Shown here in pieces: positions 1-12,600 of a stretch of 64,000 nt of DNA. Made by a program: the position numbers and the translations under genes. The stretch's first letter is position 1. Every line of letters starts with the position of its first letter. Where the stretch lies: contig NC_037271.1 in NCBI RefSeq assembly GCF_000002425.4, positions 8,525,512 through 8,589,511 on the forward strand, given 5' to 3'. Under the pieces are notes generated by a model. It saw nothing but the letters and a program-made list of their open reading frames with translations, was not told the DNA's origin and made no database searches. The stretch is from Physcomitrium patens. Its lineage: Eukaryota; Streptophyta; Bryopsida; Funariales; Funariaceae.

Positions 1-1894
1 TTGATAAATGATTTAATATTTAATGTTAGAATAGATTTTGATTTATTAAAATATTTTAAAAATATAAAAATTCTTATGTGAATGAAATTTTATTTTTGAA
101 GTTAATAGTATTAAAAAATTATCAAAAAATTATTTTTTCAAATGATAAATTAAATAAATTAAAATCCTCAAAATTATTAAGTAATTTCAAATATAAATTA
201 TCTAAAAAATAAATTATTTGGTTAAAAATAGTATTTAGAAGTATATAATTTAAGAAACATTTTGTGAAAAAAATTTATCAAAATTTTAATCTTCTATGCA
301 ACAATTGCATAAATATTTTTTTCTCTAAGGATAAAATAATATCATTAAAATACAAGTAAAAACATTTAAATGTATTCAATATAAAATGATAATTTTTTTA
401 AGCTTTATGAAAATCCTAAAAATAAAAATATTATAGATGTGTTTTCAATATTCACATCTTTAAATTAATATCAACCCAATTTATGAATTTAAAACTTTAA
501 AATTAATTTTAAAAATGACATATAAAATGCTTCATTTAAATAGAATTACAAAAAAAGAAATTATCTTAAGTATAGAAAAAATATTTAATTTTAGTAATTT
601 AAATATTTTTCATAAATATCACATTTTTACAATTCACTTTCATATTGTCTTATTTTTATTTATTCATTTATTTTAATTTTTGAAGTAAATATTAGATGCT
701 TTGAATTTTTTTTAAAAATTTTATCCGGAATAAATCATAATATTTGAATATATTTTTTATAAAATTTATATTACAGTAAAAAAAATCAATAGATATTTTT
801 TTTGTATTAAAATATTTGTATTTTTTTGTCACAACCATTTGATTTTAGTTTGTTCAAAAAGAAAATGAAATCTTCTTTTTTTCTAATAAGAATAATTTAG
901 CAACCTTTTATATGCTTTTGATAAGAATTTGAGAATTGAAATTTTATATAAAACTTCTTTATACAAATTATTAGTATAAATTTAGGCAAATAGTAATAAC
1001 CCTAAAAGTAGTGTAAATAAATAAAAATAATAAAACCCTCTTTGGTCTTGTTCTTCTTGTGGCATCTTAGTCTTTTTACATCTTAGTAATAACTATTTGA
1101 TTGATTCATGTGTTTTAATATGATAATTGTTTTCTACATTTTTATCAATCTTGCATGAAGTTACTGTTTCAATTAAATCATCAATTTTTGTATTTGATAT
1201 TTGTAGATAAAACATGTTTCTTTATATAACATGATTCTATTAAACAAAATGTATATATTTTGTGCACTATAGCCATAAAACTTTTAAAATAATAATAATA
1301 ATAATAATAAACACAACTTCACTTGTATTTCAAAGATTCCAATGAATTATAATATATTTTTATAAATATTGGTCAAACAAGCACATTTAAAGAGTATAAT
1401 AATCAAGAAAAAATTGATTTATGAATTGATTTGTTAAATAGATTGTGTCTTAAATCATGACTATTTTAAACTTAAAAACATGTAGAAGACAAACAACTGA
1501 AGAAGAAGAAGAAGAAATTCTGATGTAAACAATTAAACTTAGAAGCTTTTGTTTAAGGATTTGGTGCACCAATACTGAAGTGAAAAGAATAAAGTAAAAA
1601 GAAACATACACACAAACACATTTGTGCTATGTCAAACATTCAAAAGCCCAAATCTCAGCTTTTTTCTGATTGCAATATTGTGAAATTCATCAAACAAAAA
1701 TTGAAAAAGGAACGTTTCTTATTCAAAAAATAATTTTATAAACCTATGCCATAAGAGACAGAATTATGGAAGATCTTAAAACTTTACAGAGTATATATTG
1801 GATGACTTTTATGCAATTCTTCAACACCTATTTTTTCCCAAAATCATGTTAAAGATAATAAACCACTAAAAGCCTCTGATGGGGCAATCCCAAG

Positions 1895-1928
<34 letters not shown>

Positions 1929-2150
1929 CATTCATTCCTCAACAAAGAATACAACCCATGCAACAAAATCACCAGCCACTTCACCAAACTTACATGAAAT
2001 AGCCGAGAACTATGAAACGGTAGAGCAGCAAAAAGAGGAAGAAAGTGAGAGAAAAAAAAATCCCATCAGTAGGATATCGTTTATTTTTTTATATATATTT
2101 TATTTATAAATTTGATAATATCTGGAAGGATACAAAAAAGGCGGAAGATT
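1..2150. other. AT-rich intergenic DNA, no gene seen
   Basis: This stretch is very AT-rich with stops in all frames. It holds only simple repeats: an AAT run near 1,288-1,310, a GAA run near 1,500-1,515 and a TA run at about 1,899-1,924. The reading frame over the TA run is low-complexity and is not supported as a gene. Base composition changes sharply at about 2,130, where the fructose-bisphosphatase island begins. Confidence 0.7.
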
Positions 2151-2509
2151 GTCATTGCCGAATGTGCACTCTCCATCCAGCCAGGAGATGAATATCTGAG
2201 TGGCACCGTGAGAATGGTGTGAAGTCAATGGGCAGCTTGGAGAGAGCGATGAGCAATCCATCGCAACATCCTGGTTCTGGGATTCAGAGGCCCAAATCTC
2301 TTAGAACCTGAATGGGTTTGTGGATAAGTTTTTTCATTCCTCGGTGTTTCGATCCATGTCCACCCCACAGTCTCGATGTAATTGATACCAGCCAAGTGGT
2401 GGTTGTGGTGGTGGTGGTGTAGTAAGTGTGTGTGTGTGTTTGTGTGTGATTGTGTATTGAGAGTCGAATTCCTTCTTGCTTTGTGCGTTGTCGAGGAGCT
2501 GAAGCAGCT

Positions 2510-4348
2510 ATGGCGACCACACAAGCGATTCTCTCTGCCACCCTTGCCATAGCCCCGGCTTCCAGCTGCGAGACTTCGTCACGGAGCCCGGCGTCCACCA
2601 AAACTTGTCTCTCAGTGGCAGGATCGTCGCTGCATGGCTCAGTGGCCGGACTCGGAGCTGGGAAACAGATTGTGAGCGTGCAGAGGAAGAGCGTTGCCGT
2701 GAGGGCCGCCGTTGCAGCTGAGACTGCCGCTCCCAAGCAGCAGGCGAAGAGCCAGTATGACATCACTACCCTGACGACGTGGTTGCTGAAGAAAGAGCAG
2801 GCGGGCGTCATCGATGGCGAGCTCACCATTGTGCTCTCCAGCATCGCCCTGGCTTGCAAGCAAATTGCGTCTCTGGTGCAGAGGGCTGGCATCTCCAACA
2901 TGACTGGGTTGCAAGGAGCTGCTAACATTCAAGGGGAGGACCAGAAGAAGCTAGACGTTATTTCGAACGAGGTACGATTCTCTACATTCCAGTTCGCAAC
3001 ATGCTTTGCTTCGTAATCCTGCCAACCTTCTAAATTCCAACCCCCACCAATTATCTGTATTCTGCTAGATTATCAAGCACACACTTGTAGGCTTAACCCA
3101 GCAATCTATTCTGAGCGAGGAATTCCAGTGAATAAATCTCGCTCCGGCTTTCTCTGTAATCGTAGTAATGCGCACCACACTAGTTCACCGCGGTGTGACA
3201 CTCCATGTCGCTAGGATTCTACGAGATTACTTGCCTTCCTCTGTTTGTAAAATTGGTGCTCATTTGAATGCAGGTGTTCTCAAGCTGTCTGCGCTCAAGC
3301 GGACGGACAGGCATCATCGCTTCTGAGGAAGAAGACACCCCGGTTGCAGTGGAGGAGAGCTACTCTGGCAACTACATTGTGGTGTTCGACCCTCTTGACG
3401 GCTCTTCCAACATCGATGCTGCTGTTTCCACGGGGTCAATCTGGGGAATCTACAAGCCCAACGAGGAATGCCTGACCAATCTCGGAGAGGAGCCAACTGT
3501 AAGACTTCGAATTTCTCATCGTCATTTCCCTACGCTTCAAGTTCGATGTATCACTCACCATGTGCTTATATATTTCATCAATTTACCTTGAACCCCCGGT
3601 CTTTCTTAATAACATTGTATGCGATGACGCAGATTGATGAGATCGCCGAAAACTGCGTCGTCAATGTCTGTCAACCAGGGAGCAATTTGTTGTCCGCCGG
3701 GTACTGCATGTACTCGAGCTCCGTCATCCTCGTTCTCTCAGTCGGTGATGGAGTCTACGGCTTCACTCTGGACCCTCTCTACGGAGAATTCGTCCTCTCG
3801 CACGACAACATCCAAATTCCAAAATCTGGTAAGATCTATTCCATGAATGAAGGCAACTACGCCCTCTGGGATGACAACCTCAAGAAGTACGTCGACAGCT
3901 TGAAGGACCCCGGTACCTCGGGAAAGCCATACTCCGCCCGCTACATCGGCAGCCTGGTAGGAGACTTCCACAGGACAATGCTCTATGGAGGCATCTACGG
4001 CTACCCTCGGGATTCCAAGAGCAAGAACGGCAAGCTGAGGTTGCTCTACGAGTGCGCTCCCATGAGCTACTTGGCTGAGCAGGCGGGCGGCAAAGGATCT
4101 GATGGCCACCAGAGAATTCTCGACATTCAACCCGAGCAGGTACACAGATCTCTCTCGCATTCCTCTCTCTCTCTCTCTCTCTCACTCGCACCCTCCCACC
4201 CACTTAGTCCTCCGTTTTCTACCCTGTCTGCATTCACTTCGGTGCCTGACATTGTCGTTATACCGTATTGCAGGTTCACCAACGGGTGCCGCTCTACGTC
4301 GGGAGTGTGGAAGAGGTGGAGAAGCTGGAATCCTTCCTCAGCTCTTAA
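2510..4348 (+). CDS. Chloroplast fructose-1,6-bisphosphatase (redox-regulated), 4 exons
   Basis: Seen: exons 2510-2971, 3274-3498, 3633-4139 and 4274-4348 have GT-AG borders and join in frame to 422 residues, a normal length for plastid FBPase. Residues 1 to about 68 are Ser/Ala/Thr-rich and fit a plastid transit peptide. The phosphatase metal-site motif DPLDGSSN lies at 193-200, and the Arg/Lys-rich substrate region GDFHRTMLYGGIYGYPRDSK is intact. The plastid-specific loop is present with Cys220, Cys237 and Cys242. Known: in this family these cysteines form the disulfide reduced by thioredoxin f in the light. The enzyme hydrolyses fructose-1,6-bisphosphate to fructose-6-phosphate in the Calvin-Benson cycle in the stroma. 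The start is the first ATG of the long exon 1 frame, just after the transcribed leader. Introns are short (134-302 bp); the last one carries a CT run near 4,158-4,185. I see no break, so the gene should be functional. Confidence 0.96.
4158..4187. repeat. CT microsatellite in FBPase intron 3
   Basis: A run of about 13 CT units sits between the donor at 4,140 and the acceptor at 4,273. It strengthens the pyrimidine content of the intron and is a likely length polymorphism. Confidence 0.8.
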
Positions 4349-6890
4349 ACTCGTCGACACAACTACGCATCCTTCAGGATATGTCACCAATTCTTCACAT
4401 CAGTCTCCTGCGCGTGGCACCATCGGAAAAGCATCAATCTCTCCTCCGACGCTGGGATCCCAGGTCGCGCTGCGACGAATTGGGTTACATGATCTTTGTT
4501 GCGCGTCGAAATGCACTGTAATCCCTGCATGCGTCCTAGTGTCCCTAATGTGTTACAATTCCCTCTCTCTCGCCGCTGTGTCTCCGCCGACTCGGTGCCG
4601 AAAATCTCCTGTCGGTAACTTTGGCGACATCAGATGTGGCATGAGGTTCTGGAGACCCCAGCTCCGTCGACAGACGCTCGTCTTCCGTTCGTCCGTGGTC
4701 CACGCCCGTTGACTTTCTGTAGTTTTTGTTCTAGTTTCTTTTGCTTTTATCACATCCATGTCGCCAAAGTTAATATTAATTAATTTCTTAATTTTATTTT
4801 TTATTTTTTATTTATTTTTATTTTTTTGGTTCCTAAACATTTCTCAAACTTGATCTTGATATCAGTTTTATTGGTTATTTTGTAATATGATGATATCTTG
4901 GTGTTTTTCTTTTGCATAAGACATGTTTTACCTTGCAAATTTTGACTTTGTGTGCATTGTAAAGTTAACATGAGAATTAGGTTCATACAAAAAAAAAAAT
5001 TACCAAACCTTTAATGTTCTTAATATTTAATGTTAATCTTTAATATTTAATGTAATATTTAACATTAATCTTTAATGTTCTTAATACTTACATATGATTA
5101 GAAGCTTCAAAATTCCGGTTTTTATTTCTATTCTTATTATTTTTGAATATGTAAGCAATAACAACTTCGAATGCATGACATGAAACCCGAACAAAAAAAA
5201 TGTTGAAAAGCGATTTGTTACAGTAACAGAGATACACTTTGCAGGTTGGTTGAAAATTTCTTTCATATATTGATTTATTATTATTGGATTCGCTCGAAAC
5301 TTGATGTATTGGTCTCAGAAAATGTCTTTGCAAGATATATGCATGCGTGTATGCCTTTAGGATATTGATATTACCATCATAGTATTAGCCAATGACACCA
5401 ACATCCCCTACGCATTGGACATTTATTTTCTTAGTACCCTATCTAAATAAATATATGAACATGAATATATATCTAATGTAAATATATTTAACATAGTTTT
5501 CAAAAATGCTGTCCATGAATAATCTGGCTGAATTTTTCTAAAGGTATTTAATCGCAAATACAATAATAAAATAAAATAATGTAGTTTTCTTTCTCAAAAG
5601 GAGTGTATACCCGTGTACAGTTTGTTTGTTTGGTTTTGTTTTTTTTTGTTTTGTTTTGTTTTGTTTTTTTTTTTTTTTTTTTTGCTTTCTATCTAGGGTG
5701 TTCATGATTAGTAATTTTTGTCTCGCTCAGAATGAAATTTTTGCATGCCACTAAATTTAAATGAATTTTTTTACACATAATTTGATTTTTTTTTGTGTAA
5801 ACTGTAAAAAACTCAAAACTATGGCTGGGTACTTCATTACTCTACCACAGAAACAAATTAATTTACGACCAATCTCTATTATTCTTTACTTCTCTTTACT
5901 ATTATTTTCTAATATTCTTTTTCGTCTAAGTTAAATGTCATTATTTCTAATAACAAGAAAGCATTTTAAGTCCGGTTTTTCAAATAAAACTTTTCCATCC
6001 AATGGTGTTCCTCATAAGCATGTATGTATGTATGCATGCATGTATGTATGTGTCTTTTTAGTGTAATAATAATAATGGTATTCTATTTTTATTAAAATAA
6101 CATTAAAAAATTGATAATTTATTGGATAGGGGGAAAAATAATAAAAATAAAAATAAAAAATATATTATTTCAATTATGCCTTGATTTATCAACAACCCTT
6201 GCTCTCGGATTTATAAACTCCAAGATTATGTTGCTAATAAACCATTCAACTTCTATTGTTTATTTTCTTTCTAGTTTGTTCTTCCTTTAGAAGGTTTTTG
6301 CAATGGGCAATGTTTAAAGAGGAATATTAAAGTGATCTATCTATATCTTAGATCATTTTTTGCAAGCTATTAGAATTACATTCATTAACATTTCTCTTGT
6401 CCTGCACACCTTGTGAATTTGGCTTAACACACCAACATTGGGGTCTATTCATGGCAACTAGGAATTCCACGAACGGTCACTACTGACACATCGCAGGCTT
6501 GTCGGTAGGGGAGGAGCCCAGTAGCCGCTTCCCCAGGCAAATTGGCCTGAAGTATAGAACAAATCTAAGTTGTGTTCTCTATAACTGATGTCAATTGCTC
6601 CTCAAAAGTGTTTGTTTTGTGAGAAACCCAAAAGCACGAATGCACAAACAAGCACAAATACAGACACAGTGCAAGCATTGATCTACACGTTAGAGAGGGC
6701 ATCCAACTCGTAATGACTCTAGAAAACCAAGAATGGAGGCAGGCAAAGCGTGGATTTTCTCATCATTCTTCCTCACGCAAGTGTGGAAACTGAATTTCAA
6801 CGGTTGTGCAGATACATTTTACAGTTTTACCTGCGTGTGTACAGGAAAAAGCTTCGTACATATAAGGGCCGAGCACTAAACTACATACAA
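4349..6890. other. FBPase 3' flank and AT-rich spacer
   Basis: The first 400 bases are GC-richer and probably include the 3' UTR of FBPase. After about 4,760 the DNA is AT-rich with short ATTTAATGTT-type duplications near 5,010-5,090, a GTTTT/poly-T tract at 5,630-5,685 and a TGTA/TGCA tetranucleotide repeat at 6,020-6,051. I see no credible coding region on either strand up to the gene ending at 6,914. Confidence 0.6.
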
Positions 6891-6913
6891 ATTACAGACA
6901 TGCCTTGCGGCAT

Positions 6914-7561
6914 TTACTTCTCAGCTGACGCAATGGGATTCGCCGCAGCTTTTGCGGCATCGATTTTGGCTTTCATGGCTTCTTTGCGCTTGGCATTGGC
7001 TAGCAACCTGGCATCGTAAGCACTGAGTGACTTATCCTCCGTCTCCTCCTTCTTTTTCTCCTCTACTGGCTTGTTGCGTTTAGCTTGAGCCTCGGGCTGG
7101 ACGAATACGCCCAAGGCTGTTACTGAAGTAGCTACTGCTGCAAATATTCTGCATAGAAATACTGTTAAATGACGATAAAGTAAAGAAAAGAAAAGTGGCA
7201 AGAATTTGGAGGCGTGAAGAGATTTCCAAATTGAAAAGGGGATGGATTCTAAGTGGATGACTAGCATTTGAAAGAGGATCTTCAAAACAGACGCCGCAGA
7301 CTTGATAGAGATAGCTGATGGACTGAAAATGTGGCTCAAGTGCAAGTATCTGATGCATTTTGAAACATGATAAACAATGGTTGGGCTTTACCTGCGGGAG
7401 ACATCTGCGGTCTTCCTCTCTTTGTTGTCTTGCTGACACACGACTAAGGTTGTGGGGGTGACAAAATATTGTGTGTTGCTAGATCCAACCTTCTTCGAGG
7501 CGATGGCAGTTGGGCAAAGGAATGAAGACGCAGACATGGCTAGTTGAGTTGCTGCAGCCAT
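6914..7561 (-). CDS. Small nuclear-encoded plastid protein with thylakoid-lumen-type leader, 2 exons
   Basis: Seen: exon 1 is 7392-7561 and exon 2 is 6914-7148 (GT-AG intron). They join in frame to 134 residues. Residues 1 to about 50 are Ser/Ala-rich, as in a plastid transit peptide. A twin arginine (VSRR) created at the splice junction follows, then about 18 mostly hydrophobic residues ending in EAQA, which resembles a thylakoid signal peptide and its cleavage site. The remaining roughly 55 residues are charged and lysine/glutamate-rich, with a motif SLSAYDARLLANAKRKEAM that should form an amphipathic helix. Inference: a small thylakoid lumen or lumen-facing protein, delivered by the Tat route if the twin arginine is used. 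I do not recognise the family, and no enzyme motif is visible. The start is the first ATG before the transit-like sequence; a non-coding upstream exon is possible. Confidence 0.72.
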
Positions 7562-9316
7562 GGCCTTGGCTTTAAATCTGGCAACACAATGGAAGTAATC
7601 TATCTCATCAATGTTAAGACATGCAAAGGATGATTCCCTAATCAATGCTTCGAAGATCACAAAGTACGAATCTCCTTCGACCTACATATGCTACTCCAAC
7701 CTCATTTGCAGGAGGACCTCAACATTGGGATTCTAGGGTCAGCGGTTCAACACCAAGAAAATAAGCTATCTAACAAACCACTTACTATTCTGTCAAACAT
7801 CTTGAACTTAGTGTGAACATTAACAGAAGATTGCGACAGAAAACCATGGTATTCAAGACCGTCATGAGTAATCGGAAATGTCCATCATCTCCTGCAAATC
7901 ACTCTTGGGTTGACCTTCAAATCATATTCATTTCTTTTTCATACACAAGAGAACGCCCGTTCCTAAAATAAAAGACCGAAAGAAATGCCTAGAGCAATCA
8001 CCAATGTGCCAACTGGACCGAAGGCGAACAAACTAAGAAAAAGCCTACGGTTAGCAATTATACTTCCCAAGTCCATTCGCCGTTTAACTGAACATCACAC
8101 ACTGTCAAATCAATGCCAATAATCGCTGGATCAAAGGAGGCACTCACGGCTGTGAACGGTACTCGCAGCTGAATAGCTAGCTCCTGAACTCGATCGCAAC
8201 CTACCACACCAACTGCAGTTTTAAGGAAGACTGAATGAAAACACAGGTAATGGATAGGGGAGGAAGCTTGCAATGCTGCGAACAGCGATGGATCACGAGC
8301 AATATAACATTATCCGATTGAGGTGATGAGGTGGAGAACAGCGGAGGTTCGCCCAGATCTTCCATGTGACTTGGCATATGCGCTTTTGCATCGAAGGGTG
8401 CGCGTCTGATTCACTTAAACGGTGAAGATTGTAAAGTTCCATTATTCTTGTTATCCCTGATAGTTAATCGAGCTGGCCAGACTTTATAATCGACGATTGT
8501 AAAGCACACATGATTTGCAATAACCACGGGTTGATACATGCATGAGCTTCGAAGATTGGCATCTAGTTAGAGGAATCAAAGTTAGGGAAATTCGGTAAGC
8601 TGGCAACAAAACGTTTTTTGGTCATTATTTCCTTCGGTGAGTTATGGTGCCATGTGTCACCAATATTTGTGTCTGAATAACTTTCCCTGCTGGACAAAAA
8701 TGTAGTTCAAAGGTAAGCATGCCCTACACACGCAAATTCCTTGTTTCCGTGGTTTATGCTAACCCTGTCAAATTAATTTCGATATGCAATGAGCAAAAGA
8801 GACTCGATCGTCAATGCTTCACATTTAGCTGAATCCTTGTGAAAATTGTGCAGTCATGATCCACTGAAGCGCCCGGGTCTGTTCATATATTTATTTGACT
8901 TGTTTGAGCATGACTATTTCTAATCCTGGAAACGAAATTCTATGCCTTGATTGAAAAAAACAGAAGAAATTCACAAACGACAATATCAAGGCACTACATT
9001 TAATTACTCATTTCGATGAAAATGATTCGATTTAAGTGAACTTAAGTTGCCATTGCAACATTCCATATGGTAGTACACAAAACAGGGGATATTCTACTAG
9101 CTGGTAATAGGAACTAGCGCGGCGAGGGATTGTAATTTGAATGATACAAACCAGACACGCACAGCTCCAGAGGCTGAAGGAACCATTTTTCATGAACCTG
9201 TTCGGAGATGTGAGACTTATCTTAGAACCAGAGCAGCATCTTCATCATGGAAGTCGATATCCTAAACAATCACCACTACAGTCGAGCGCAAAACAAGCAG
9301 TACTACGAAACTCGGC
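7562..9316. other. Spacer between the thylakoid-protein gene and ARPC1
   Basis: The base composition is moderate here (about 40-45% GC by eye), unlike the AT-rich deserts, so this is probably promoter and UTR sequence of the gene starting at 7,561. A short minus-strand frame at 8,058-8,273 is open but has no recognisable motif or clear splice context. I do not call a gene. Confidence 0.5.
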
Positions 9317-9565
9317 CTAATCATGCAACTCCGAGCTCTGTGGCACTTGCTCAACATACTCAATGACACTCGACTTCAATCGCACGAGTGTTTTCTTCGC
9401 TTCCTCTGCTTGTGGGAGCACACTGGACTTGAGTTTCTCAACTGCTTCCTCAACTGCTTCGGGCTTGATGCAGCTCTTCAGCCTCTCTAAAACCTTTTTG
9501 GCTTCCTCCACGGGTGGTATCCACTGCTTGCTCCATCCCTTGTTTGACTGCAGACTCTCAAGTTA
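9317..9565 (-). other. Open frame with three amphipathic helix repeats, downstream of ARPC1
   Basis: Seen: a minus-strand frame running from a CTGCAG acceptor-like site near 9,560 to the stop at 9,317. It carries three imperfect repeats of about 18-20 residues: EEAKKVLERLKSCIKP, EAVEEAVEKLKSSVLP and QAEEAKKTLVRLKSSV. The repeats are strongly amphipathic, which random sequence seldom gives. The frame begins about 130 bases after the ARPC1 stop on the same strand. It could be an alternative last exon of ARPC1, the final exon of a separate small gene, or a uORF-like frame in the 3' UTR. The protein family is not recognised. Confidence 0.35.
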
Positions 9566-9698
9566 AGACGCGGTTAGGGATTCAGAAAAGACTATAATAC
9601 GACAAAAGAAAACAAGATCCGACACATTATCTACAAACATTGCAATGTAATGAAGAAATAAATAAAAAGGGAACAAAACAAAAAAACAACACCTCATA

Positions 9699-12600
9699 TC
9701 ATAAGCGAAGTCTAGCAAAACCGTCACCCACGTTGTTCAAGTCCCAGATGACTATCCTGCCATCTAAACCTGCACAAAGATTTCAAAGAGCACATACGAC
9801 AATAGTATTAGTTAAGTAAGGAGATATCCGTAAAAACGAATAATAATGATTTTTTATTTTCATTTTTCAATTTTGCTTATCAAATGCGAATTATGTAAGC
9901 TTAAGCTAATTTTATTACAGTACCTGATGTGCTGAACACTTCAATAGACTTTTCTGAGTTTCTTTCTGAAAAGGGCACAAGAGAACGAATCATCCTGCGA
10001 TATCGAGCAACTTTGTCACATGATGATTACTCACAATTCTTGTACTTGCCGCGTAGTCCAAAAAACCAATCATATGCTTGTGTTCGTCAAACTAAAAGAT
10101 GGAGCGTTTAAGTAAGACTTACGTGATGCAATTTTCATGAGTGGTTGTGGGAGCATTTTCTTCAGAAAGCTCACTACCCAGCCACTTGAACTTACCCTTA
10201 GCTGCAGCAAACTGCACTCAAAGTAGAGGATAATCACAAAACCTTCATTAACCCAGGACTTTTCACAGAAAATACATGACAACGCCCATAATCATATGCG
10301 GACATATGCAGGATAAAAAGATCCCGTAATGAAGCTCACGAAGTGAAAACAAGTTCCCATAGTCTTGTACCAGAGTATCAGATTTAGCCTCCGCAGGAGG
10401 TTTCACCTCGTCCAGGAAAGCAATAAATTCCCTACAATTCAGAGAAACAGCCGAATAAGAGTAAAAATGTTGAGCAGTCATGTCCACATCAGATATCAAA
10501 GGGAAATTCTTCACTAGCATCCAAAACAGGAGGGTTGGACGCCAGCGGTGGACCACACCAAACTCTGTAAAGAACAGTCCATCTACATCTTATTGTCACG
10601 CTCAAATCTTGAGAAGAGTGCTAGGCAATGTACCAAACACCAGTTTTATCGGATGCAAATAGCATGGGATTACAATCAAACCCTCCAGCTACCAATCTTG
10701 TCTCTGATAAGAACAGAATCTGCAAATCACAAGGTACAGTGATGAGCACAAATACAATCTCAAGACCGAATCCCAAATACTAACTGTAATAAATCCCTAT
10801 GATGCAAAAGATTTTTTTTAATATTCTCTGATTTGGGGACCCTATGACGATCAGGACAATAAAGAACCGACTCTCATGAGGCGCTCCTGAAGCACAGTAA
10901 GGAGAGAAGACACCTGACAATCGCTTACTCACTAACGACACAACTAAACCAGAACGGGCAAGTAATGGCCAATTTCCATTGTAATTTTGGAAGATTTACG
11001 TCATGGTAGTCTTCAAGTTGGGATCCCTAATGCTTAGCTAACAAAACGGAATGGACAAATTCTAGAGTCTGCAAAATTCATGACTAAATTCAGGGACAGT
11101 TTTAATAAAGAAAACTAGTCAGGGAAAGCTGACCTACATCACGCAGGGGTAAATGACGCAAGCTTATAGAGCGCGCACTTGGGGTTGGCCCGACATCCGT
11201 GACAAAGTGAATAGTCGAATCATGCCCTTCACCAATACCAAGCACATGAGCACATGCTTAGAACTGACCATTGATGATGCCAGACTCAACGTGTTGGAAA
11301 CAACAAAGTTTTATCTGAAGTACATGGAACATGATAACGAACTCGGATACAGCCTATGTCTGACCACGAATGCTTCCAATGAATAATGGTAGATCACTTC
11401 CATTTCCACCAGGGAAACTTGATTAAGTGTCTGTCAATGAAATACGAAACTTCGTCTATCTACGATAAAGCATAATGCCAAAAGACGTTTATGCACAGCA
11501 CCTGTACCCTACGTGAAAGAAACTGAAGAACTAAAACCATTCTTCACTCCTCTAAGCAGTAAACGTAATAAAGGGCACACATCAAGGTAATCTTAGTATA
11601 ACAAAGAAGCGCCATCTTGCCAGCTTGTTTCCTTATTTGACAGATTTACCAAAGAAAAAGAATAAGGAATCATAAGGACTACGCCGTACTCACCAACGTA
11701 GGCCAGGCTATTTCCACTTGGTGACCAATGTACCCCAAATGCCCAGCCACAAGCAAGGTCCAACTGAATCAACTCCTGATAAACATGAAGACAATTGCAT
11801 GATTTAAAAAATATACTTGGACTAAAATACTTGAAGCGAGAGAATGATGACTGCACATTTGTCTACAAACAAAGAAACTTGTTTACTGCCATCCTTTTTT
11901 ATCATCAGGCAAATAAGTAAATCGAAAATGCTAAAATGCATATACACACACACCCTAAGTGGTCATAAATGCGTTGGAATTCCCCAAACTAAAACCAAGA
12001 GAGACCAATGACATGCCACTGGTGAACACAAAATTTGAAGGTATCGAAGAAAACACAGCACACCTCTCCAAATTTGACGTCACCGAATGCTGTCGTTCCA
12101 TCTTTTCTGACACATCCAAACAAATCATTATCAGTATGGAATATAACGTAATGTGAACTACATACCATTTACATCCATGTATAATGAAACATATTAGAAT
12201 TTAACCTACGGTATTCTAGCATATCTCACTTTTCAATTAGATTGCATGTAAACTATAATTTTATTTAAACTTTCAAGCTTCTCATCAGCTATTTAATCCT
12301 TCAAAAGCAATACCAGGACCTCGGTAGTAATTTTATTAAATGTTTTTTCATCTAGAGATTTGATTAGAAGGTCAGAGCATTAGCTAACCGCGCATCAACT
12401 CCTTTAATGAACGCGGAAAAAATTCGACACTTGCTATCTGTCGATGTTGTGGCCAACAGAACCTACATATGAAGTGCCCAATAAAAATTAGAAGAATCAA
12501 AGTAAATATGAAACCACAAATTGATGGCACAGGTGATGATAGGAAAGAGTACATTATTTGGATGCCAGGATACACTCGTAATAGTGGAATGATGCTTCTT

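Noticed and set aside
2284-2928. 214-codon minus-strand frame opposite FBPase exon 1
   Set aside because: It is the antisense of a GC-rich exon with no motif of its own.
3468-4712. 414-codon plus-strand open frame
   Set aside because: It runs through FBPase introns 2 and 3 and past the true stop; only the exon 3 part is real coding sequence.
7744-7754. GGTTCAACACC, like a tRNA B box
   Set aside because: No acceptor stem, anticodon arm or A box can be folded around it.
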